Shown here: piece by piece, positions 62,301 to 64,000 of the stretch | Layout: each line of letters starts with the position of its first letter | Position numbering within the stretch: the first letter of the stretch is position 1 | DNA from: Haliotis asinina | Taxonomy: Eukaryota > Mollusca > Gastropoda > Lepetellida > Haliotidae | Assembly: GCF_037392515.1 (NCBI RefSeq) | Contig: NC_090283.1 | Coordinates: 13,956,501-14,020,500 of the forward strand | Direction of reading: 5' to 3' | DNA: 64,000 nucleotides | The notes under the pieces: generated by a model | Seen by the model: the letters and a program-made list of their open reading frames with translations, nothing else | Databases searched by the model: none | Told to the model about the DNA's origin: nothing | Made by a program: the position numbers and the translations under genes

Positions 62301-62787
62301 ATCAGAAGAAAGGGTGGATGAGTATAGTTTTACGCGTTTCCAGCAATGACGCCGGGAAAACCGGAAATGGACACATTGTTCCCACATGGAGAATCGAACC
62401 TGGATCTTCAGCGTGCCCAGCGAACGCCTTAACCACTAGCCTAACCTACCACCCCGTTATCAGATGAAACGCCTCATTAACAGACCTATGTGATGGTTGT
62501 AAAACGTCATGTTACTGATGTCATTAAATATTTGTCCAAACTTCCACGATCCTCAGCAGGTGTTGAATAACTGTTGAGACTTTAAATGATATTTACAACC
62601 CAAGTTTCTTTTACTTGAAGGCGAGGATCGATGGTTGTGCACACTGCTCCTACAGCAAGGCTACCGAGTCGAGTACTGCGCAGCTTCCGATTCATTTACA
62701 TATGCACCAGAAGGATTTTACGAGTTCTTCAATCAGCGTCGTCGCTGGACTCCATCCACGATGGCGAACACGTTGGACCTTCTCCAG
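41261..62787 (+). CDS. Chitin synthase, 11 coding exons, 3' end outside window
   Basis: The enzyme polymerises UDP-GlcNAc into chitin and extrudes it through the membrane; in molluscs this supplies shell matrix, radula and cuticle. The 11 exons sum to 2682 coding bases (894 codons) without a frame break. Residues 1-37 are a short polar N-terminus. Residues about 66-500 hold roughly ten hydrophobic segments (for example 66-87, 141-161, 182-200, 204-221). The family 2 glycosyltransferase core follows, with CATMWHE at 568-574, DGD at 736-738, CSPGCFSLFRG at 801-811, EDRW at 840-843 and QRRRW at 877-881. Downstream membrane helices and the stop codon are missing because the window ends. The ATG has a strong context (ACCATGG) and an in-frame TGA lies 45 bases upstream. 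No myosin motor domain is seen N-terminal to it, unlike the known bivalve myosin-chitin synthases. All catalytic motifs are intact, so the gene looks functional. Intron phases are 2,0,2,0,2,1,2,0,1,1,0. Confidence 0.95.
41613..41752 (+). repeat. (GTAAG)n pentanucleotide array in intron 1
   Basis: About 28 near-perfect copies of GGTAA occupy this stretch, only 240 bases after the intron 1 donor. In the sense direction each unit spells AG|GTAAG, a good 5' splice-site match. Degenerate TTAGC-type repeats flank it on the left. Confidence 0.97.
42324..42750 (+). CDS. Chitin synthase coding exon 2
   Basis: This exon encodes residues 37-179, starting EKAKPWDIFQED after the split codon. It carries the first two membrane segments, around residues 66-87 and 141-161. 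A hydrophilic loop rich in Asn and Lys lies between them. The acceptor is TTTTCAG|A and the donor is GTG|GTGAGT in phase 0. The open frame continues upstream of the acceptor by chance, so the ATG at 42232 is not the start. Confidence 0.9.
42751..43193. other. Intron 2, left part, no feature
   Basis: This intron stretch before the mariner insertion shows no exon, SINE or tandem repeat that I can recognise. Confidence 0.6.
43162..44256 (-). pseudogene. Mariner transposase, frameshifted and truncated
   Basis: The first frame starts MNKIEYRAVIKFLVLEG and contains the mariner signature WVNEFKHGRESLEDDPRPG (about residues 44-62). The first catalytic Asp is in LVTCDETWIHYY at residue 158. A one-base insertion near 43608 shifts the frame; a TAG lies at 43548-43550 in the restored frame. 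The second Asp is in HQDNAPVH (codon 43500-43502). A deletion near 43414-43436 removes the block with the expected third Asp and shifts the frame into YHLFPNLKKHLCG. The protein cannot be active. The last frame runs past the left terminal repeat by chance, so the true coding end is near 43240. Confidence 0.92.
43194..44534 (-). mobile_element. Mariner-family DNA transposon, inactive
   Basis: The element is bounded by TA dinucleotides at 43194-43195 and 44533-44534, the standard mariner target duplication. Terminal inverted repeats of 30 bases occupy 43196-43225 and 44503-44532 and differ at two positions; both end in GTTTTGAGCCTTG when read inward. The interior encodes a mariner transposase on the - strand. 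It sits antisense in intron 2 of the chitin synthase gene. A long (TG)n tract separates the transposase start from the right terminal repeat. Confidence 0.92.
44268..44378. repeat. (TG)n microsatellite inside mariner
   Basis: A tract of about 110 bases of TG/GCGT dinucleotide-tetranucleotide repeat lies between the transposase start and the right terminal repeat. It explains the long Cys-Val and Thr-His frames here, which are not genes. Confidence 0.97.
44535..45864. other. Intron 2, middle part
   Basis: AT-rich sequence with no recognised gene. The only structure is a 17-base tandem repeat (ATAAGTGTATTATGATA) of about 3.5 copies at 45167-45223. Confidence 0.6.
45167..45223. repeat. 17-bp tandem repeat
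   Basis: ATAAGTGTATTATGATA is repeated about 3.5 times without change. Confidence 0.9.
45865..45950 (+). repeat. SINE family A fragment
   Basis: AAGGCGACTATCGTTATCGG and GTGGTCAGCCTCGGTGACTG match the 5' half of family A; the rest is lost. Confidence 0.6.
46070..46312 (+). mobile_element. SINE family A copy, extended 5' end
   Basis: AAATACTTGAACACTTCTGG and CAGTGTCTTGTGAG precede the usual body and recur before the copy at 58768, so the family's 5' region may be longer than in other copies. It ends 105 bases before exon 3. Confidence 0.78.
46417..47378 (+). CDS. Chitin synthase coding exon 3 (membrane region)
   Basis: This is the largest exon and encodes residues 180-499 plus two bases of codon 500. 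It contains about eight hydrophobic segments separated by short charged loops. One loop is rich in Asn, Gly and Ser (near ERKEQNGNADTGNDST). A likely lumenal or extracellular loop contains an N-A-T glycosylation sequon and several cysteines. This matches the N-terminal membrane domain of animal chitin synthases. The acceptor is TCTCCAG|GCA and the donor is AG|GTAGGA, phase 2. Two upstream ATG codons at 46396 and 46399 are intronic. Confidence 0.93.
47665..47758 (+). CDS. Chitin synthase coding exon 4
   Basis: This small 94-base exon encodes the end of codon 500 and residues 501-531, LFAKPLYCGILLDQS then a basic stretch. It bridges the membrane region and the glycosyltransferase core. The acceptor is TTACAG|G and the donor AAG|GTACGT in phase 0. 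The frame fits both neighbours exactly. Confidence 0.88.
47848..48080 (+). mobile_element. SINE family A copy
   Basis: GAGGCGACTAACGAGATCG, ATCACTGGATTGTCTGGTCC and GAGTGCGGTGTAAAACTAAA with a CCCACTCACTTTCTCACTC tail; in intron 4. Confidence 0.85.
48345..48895 (+). repeat. Irregular 100-190-bp tandem repeat in intron 4
   Basis: TGTATTGTTGAGTTGGTAGG, TCGAGTGTTTGTGTGAGAGC and GGATGGCAGG/GGAGGGCAGG motifs recur; the TCGAGTGTTTGTG block is repeated 291 bases apart. The 206-codon - frame here follows the repeats. Confidence 0.8.
48960..49450. other. Intron 4, no feature
   Basis: No exon or repeat recognised. Confidence 0.5.
49453..49612 (+). mobile_element. SINE family B copy, near consensus
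   Basis: GGTAGCCTAGTGGTTTAAGT (A-box region), CATTCGATTCCACAGATG (B-box region), GAGCCCATTTCTGGTGTCCC, ATATTACTAAAAACGGCGTA, then CACTCACTC. Confidence 0.9.
49645..49782 (+). repeat. 69-bp tandem duplication
   Basis: TGAAGTGATCGTAGTTTCAC through ATATACCATAGTGTTC occurs twice in a row with one base difference; a recent local duplication. Confidence 0.93.
49816..49973 (-). mobile_element. SINE family B copy, near consensus
   Basis: GAGTGAGTGAGTTTTACGCC, GGTATCGAACCCTGCCC and AACCACTAGACTACCCCGTG are the reverse complement of family B from tail to A-box. Confidence 0.92.
49980..51280. other. Intron 4, no feature
   Basis: AT-rich intronic sequence with no exon recognised. A stretch near 50575-50720 faintly resembles the foldback elements but not enough to call. 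Confidence 0.5.
51283..51480 (-). mobile_element. SINE family B pieces (two partial copies)
   Basis: CCCATGTGGGGATTCGAATC and TTTTAACCACTAGACTACCG at 51307-51366, then a second partial A-box region (CAAACACTTTAACAATTGTG) at 51452-51472. Confidence 0.75.
51481..52017. other. Intron 4 end, no feature
   Basis: No repeat or additional exon recognised before exon 5. Confidence 0.5.
52018..52187 (+). CDS. Chitin synthase coding exon 5 (CATMWHE motif)
   Basis: This exon encodes residues 532-587 and two bases of codon 588. It contains the diagnostic CATMWHESENEM block at 568-579, the start of the catalytic domain shared by chitin synthases. The acceptor is TTTCAG|GAG and the donor AG|GTGAGA, phase 2. 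It follows a 4.3-kb intron loaded with SINEs and tandem repeats. Confidence 0.95.
52515..52565. repeat. 11-bp perfect hairpin in intron 5
   Basis: GGGCCTGCAGA at 52515-52525 and TCTGCAGGCCC at 52555-52565 form a perfect stem with a 29-base loop. It may be the centre of an old palindromic repeat. Confidence 0.7.
52926..53027. repeat. 34-bp inverted repeat (hairpin), possible MITE core
   Basis: Arms at 52926-52959 and 52994-53027 match at 30 of 34 positions, starting CGGTCTGATGTA and ending TAGCAGTGTTAT, with a 34-base loop. Weaker pairing continues outward (TATGCTTCT on both sides), suggesting a foldback element of 150-350 bases. Confidence 0.8.
53108..53702. other. Intron 5 end, no feature
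   Basis: AT-rich, no repeat or exon recognised. Confidence 0.5.
53703..53779 (+). CDS. Chitin synthase coding exon 6
   Basis: This 77-base exon encodes residues 588-613 (LDEDQSARRKAIKTFETD and on through YYEFE) plus one base of codon 614. It directly continues the catalytic domain after SVYR. The acceptor is CCCCAG|A and the donor GAAG|GTAAGG, phase 1. Confidence 0.92.
53780..56371. other. Intron 6, no feature
   Basis: 2.6 kb of AT-rich intron. I see no SINE, tandem array or extra exon, which is unusual for this window. Confidence 0.5.
56372..56480 (+). CDS. Chitin synthase coding exon 7
   Basis: This exon encodes residues 614-649 (AHIFFDDAFQPHKDGDVDYD onward) plus two bases of codon 650. 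The HIFFDDAF block is typical of metazoan chitin synthases. The acceptor is TTTCAG|CT and the donor ACG|GTACGT, phase 2. Confidence 0.93.
56527..56712 (-). mobile_element. SINE family A copy
   Basis: CAGCAGTAATCCAGCTGTAT, TCGAGTCTGGACCAGACAAT and TTAGCGAGTCTGACAACCG are the reverse complement of family A. Confidence 0.85.
57067..57185 (+). mobile_element. SINE family B copy, ending at exon 8 acceptor region
   Basis: GTAGCGTAGTGGTTAAATG, TTTGAAGCCCATTTCTGG, CGCCGTGATATTGCTTGAAT, GCCGCGTAAAAACTAAGCTC. Its tail ends only about 11 bases before the exon 8 acceptor, so it may supply the polypyrimidine region. Confidence 0.85.
57196..57349 (+). CDS. Chitin synthase coding exon 8
   Basis: This exon encodes residues 650-701. 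It contains TPYGGRLVWTL and the basic block VHLKDKMKIRHRKRWSQ, both typical of animal chitin synthases. The acceptor is CTACACAG|A; a second AG two bases on would break the frame. The donor is CAG|GTAGGG, phase 0. Confidence 0.93.
57350..58418. other. Intron 8, left part
   Basis: A purine-rich stretch (57400-57860) with loosely repeated GTCAGG/GACAGA motifs, then AT-rich sequence. No exon. Confidence 0.5.
58419..58650. repeat. 30-bp minisatellite, about 7.5 units
   Basis: The unit is ATGGATATACAATATAATAA plus TCCATACATA. Its 30-base length keeps several frames open on both strands, producing long repetitive frames that are not genes. Confidence 0.95.
58768..59022 (+). mobile_element. SINE family A copy, extended 5' end
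   Basis: AAATATTTGAACATTTCTGG and CCAGTGTCTTGTGAGG match the extension at 46070. The body and GAGTGCGGTGTTAAACCATA tail follow, without a CTCA array. Confidence 0.82.
59068..59150. repeat. Chimeric SINE family A scraps
   Basis: TTTAACGCCACAAGCAGCAT (inverted 3' end) is followed by GATGCTCATGCTGTTAATCA (direct mid part). Confidence 0.5.
59233..59443 (+). CDS. Chitin synthase coding exon 9 (DGD motif)
   Basis: This exon encodes residues 702-771 and one base of codon 772. It carries LALDGDVDFQPEA with the DGD motif at 736-738; family knowledge assigns these acidic residues to UDP-sugar and metal binding. It ends with ACGRIHPIGSG, another conserved block. The acceptor is TTGCAG|GTG and the donor TCAG|GTGGGG, phase 1. 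Confidence 0.95.
59630..59715 (-). repeat. SINE family A fragment
   Basis: AGTTCGACCACCCGATCCCC and TTTTACGACAGACATG are the reverse complement of the 5' part of family A. Confidence 0.55.
60038..60132 (-). mobile_element. SINE family A 3' half
   Basis: TTCAACGCCACACTCAGCAA, TATATGACGGTGGTCTGTAA and TGGACCAGACAATCCGGTGT; ends about 80 bases before exon 10. Confidence 0.8.
60214..60414 (+). CDS. Chitin synthase coding exon 10
   Basis: This exon encodes residues 772-838 and one base of codon 839. It contains WYQKFEYAVSHWLQKATEH and CSPGCFSLFRG, the acceptor-binding region of the family 2 catalytic core. The acceptor is TTACCAG|GT and the donor CAAG|GTAAGA, phase 1. Confidence 0.95.
60420..60545 (-). 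mobile_element. SINE family B copy, beginning at exon 10 donor
   Basis: A GAGTGCGT repeat, TTTAGTGTTACTCCGTTTTAG, TCGAATCTTCGGCTTGACGA and CCTTTACCGCTAGTGTACCC are a diverged reverse complement of family B. It starts within a few bases of the exon 10 donor. Confidence 0.72.
60650..60868 (+). mobile_element. SINE family A copy
   Basis: ATCCGGGTTAGAACTGATC, CGCTTGTCGTAAGCGGCGAT, TGCGTAGATCGATGCTCATG and GAGTGCGGTGTAAAACTTAC. Confidence 0.88.
60870..62312. other. Intron 10, no feature
   Basis: No exon or clear repeat. A short CCAGTCGGGCTAGC / TACTGGCCCTACTGG region near 61940-62220 is loosely repetitive. Confidence 0.5.
62315..62458 (-). mobile_element. SINE family B copy
   Basis: GAGTATAGTTTTACGCG, CCCACATGGAGAATCGAACC, TGGATCTTCAGCGTGCC, CTTAACCACTAGCCTAACCT: the reverse complement of family B with both internal promoter-like boxes. 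Confidence 0.9.
62621..62787 (+). CDS. Chitin synthase coding exon 11 (EDRW, QRRRW)
   Basis: This exon encodes residues 839-894. It contains EDRW at 840-843 and QRRRW at 877-881; the latter is linked to processivity in this family. The acceptor is TTGAAG|GC and the donor CAG|GTACTC, phase 0. No further exon is visible in the last 1.2 kb, so the C-terminal membrane domains lie to the right of the window. Confidence 0.95.
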
Positions 62788-63320
62788 GTACTCTTGTAGA
62801 CTCACAGTCCCTGAACACGACATGCGAAGTAACCACTGGTCCGCTGGCATGTGGCTAATAAAAGTCAAGTCGGGCCAGTAAAGCCCCACAGTCTTTGGCC
62901 TTACTGGCTGGTGAAATTTCATTGGGTCATTTTGAAAATATGTGATTCTCTCCGTTAAGTTATAAAACACTTTTAAATCATGCAATGGTATGGCCTGAAA
63001 ACATGTTCATCATTTTGTCAGCTTAATGATGAAACCTGTGTCATACCGACAATATCTTATTCTCATCTAGTTTTGTAGCCTTCTGATTAGTTACTACGTT
63101 CAGATTTGGGTCTAGTGAATTATGTTCTGGGGTGGTAACATTCAGAGAGAGACTGGAAACTATTTCGCTCCCTGTCTGAAATGCATCATTTTCCTTCTAC
63201 CAAATATTTCTGCAATACTAAAGCGCTGCTAAATGAAGCACGAGTCCCTCAGGTTCACCTTCATATTGGAGTTCCTTTTGAATTTATAAGGAACTATTTC
63301 CTCCTGTCAAATTATACGCC
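62788..63320. other. Intron 11, no feature
   Basis: No further chitin synthase exon is visible. Confidence 0.55.
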
Positions 63321-63321
63321 T

Positions 63322-63452
63322 TCAGAGAAGGGAGCAGGACAATTCCCACCCGGACAAAATCCACCCGGACAAATGCCACCTGGACAATTCCCACCTATGA
63401 CAATTCCCGCCTAGGGCAATTCCCACCTAGGACAATTCCCACCCGGTTATTC
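63322..63452 (+). repeat. 15-bp array, left arm of an inverted pair
   Basis: Eight or so units of GACAATTCCCACCCG / GACAATTCCCACCTA. The mirror array is at 63655-63815. Confidence 0.93.
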
Positions 63453-63654
63453 TCACTTATAATCCCCACCTTATGTGTGTCACAAAATAGTGCTTCCTTA
63501 CTTAAATGCTATCATTTGTTATGTGTTAAATAGGATCAGTAAAACTGATACTAAAGCATGTCAAGAAGAAGGTAGTTCATGTTTCTTTTATAGGGCACAT
63601 ATGTTTAAATGATTAAATGTTGAAACTGAACTATGTTCTTCATGTTACTCTTAT

Positions 63655-63815
63655 TTTGGGGTGGGGATTGTCCTAGGTGGGAATTGTCCTAAATGGTAAT
63701 TGTCCTAGGTGGGAATTGTCCTAGGTGGGAATTGCCCCACGTGGGAAATTTTCGGGTGGTAATTGTACGGGTGGGAATTGTCCGGGTGGGATTTGTCCGG
63801 GTGGGAATTGTCCTA
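63655..63815 (-). repeat. 15-bp array, right arm of an inverted pair
   Basis: About ten units of GGGTGGGAATTGTCC / TAGGTGGGAATTGTCC, the reverse complement of the left arm. The outer flanks also mirror each other: CTTCAGAGAAGGG before the left arm and CCCTTCAGAGAC after the right arm. The loop is about 200 bases of AT-rich unique sequence. Confidence 0.92.
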
Positions 63816-64000
63816 GACCCTTCAGAGACTAGGCCTTAGCATATTGCTCGACGTGCCCCTGAGCTCACATACACAGAACAGTCTTGGCGGTACAATTACT
63901 GCAAATCCGGAAGACCGCCATTTTAGTCTTTGGCTTCATATACACTCAACATCCAGTAACACAAACGATTGTGGGATGAAATCATCATGACCTACCATCG
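63816..64000. other. Window end, no feature
   Basis: Nothing recognised; this lies within intron 11 of the chitin synthase gene if the gene continues. Confidence 0.5.

Overview
The window looks like chromosomal DNA of a marine gastropod mollusc, most likely a vetigastropod such as an abalone (Haliotis). Three things point there: intron-rich eukaryotic gene structure, a lophotrochozoan-type chitin synthase, and dozens of copies of two SINE-like repeats that end in a GCGGCGTAAAAC...ACTCACTCAC tail, a pattern I associate with abalone genomic sequence. The genus call rests on that recollection and could not be checked here. Most of the listed open reading frames are chance frames in repeats; coding content is low and repeat content is very high.

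One gene is secure. A chitin synthase runs on the + strand from an ATG at 41261 to beyond the right edge. I can place 11 coding exons (41261-41370, 42324-42750, 46417-47378, 47665-47758, 52018-52187, 53703-53779, 56372-56480, 57196-57349, 59233-59443, 60214-60414, 62621-62787). All have GT..AG borders and join in one continuous frame of 894 codons. They cover a short N-terminus, a multi-pass membrane region and the family 2 glycosyltransferase core through CATMWHE, DGD, EDRW and QRRRW. The C-terminal membrane domains lie outside the window. Introns carry a decaying mariner transposon, a (GTAAG)n array, a long hairpin and many SINEs.

Layout. 1-6.1 kb: an old direct segmental duplication of about 2.2-2.5 kb, each copy with its own later insertion. 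6.9-8.3 kb: a 68-bp minisatellite. 9.5-11.7 kb: a 22-bp minisatellite carrying an ETS-like core, itself block-duplicated. 12.3-15.3 kb: a pentanucleotide array grown inside a SINE, a candidate promoter with two small candidate coding exons of an unrecognised gene, a dead LINE fragment and a Crypton-like tyrosine recombinase fragment. 17.8-18.9 kb: six adjacent microsatellites. 22.7-23.1 kb: a possible type II membrane protein exon on the - strand. 30.1-34.6 kb: a 16-bp minisatellite with an inverted partner array, two foldback elements and a third SINE type. 35.8-41.2 kb: a 25-bp minisatellite, a possible TATA promoter and leader exon, then the chitin synthase. 63.3-63.8 kb: two mirrored 15-bp arrays forming a foldback-like structure.

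No bacterial-style operons, CRISPR arrays, rRNA genes or functional tRNA genes are visible. The main biological content is a shell/cuticle chitin-making enzyme embedded in repeat-dense DNA. No new gene system could be demonstrated; the least expected observations are structural.
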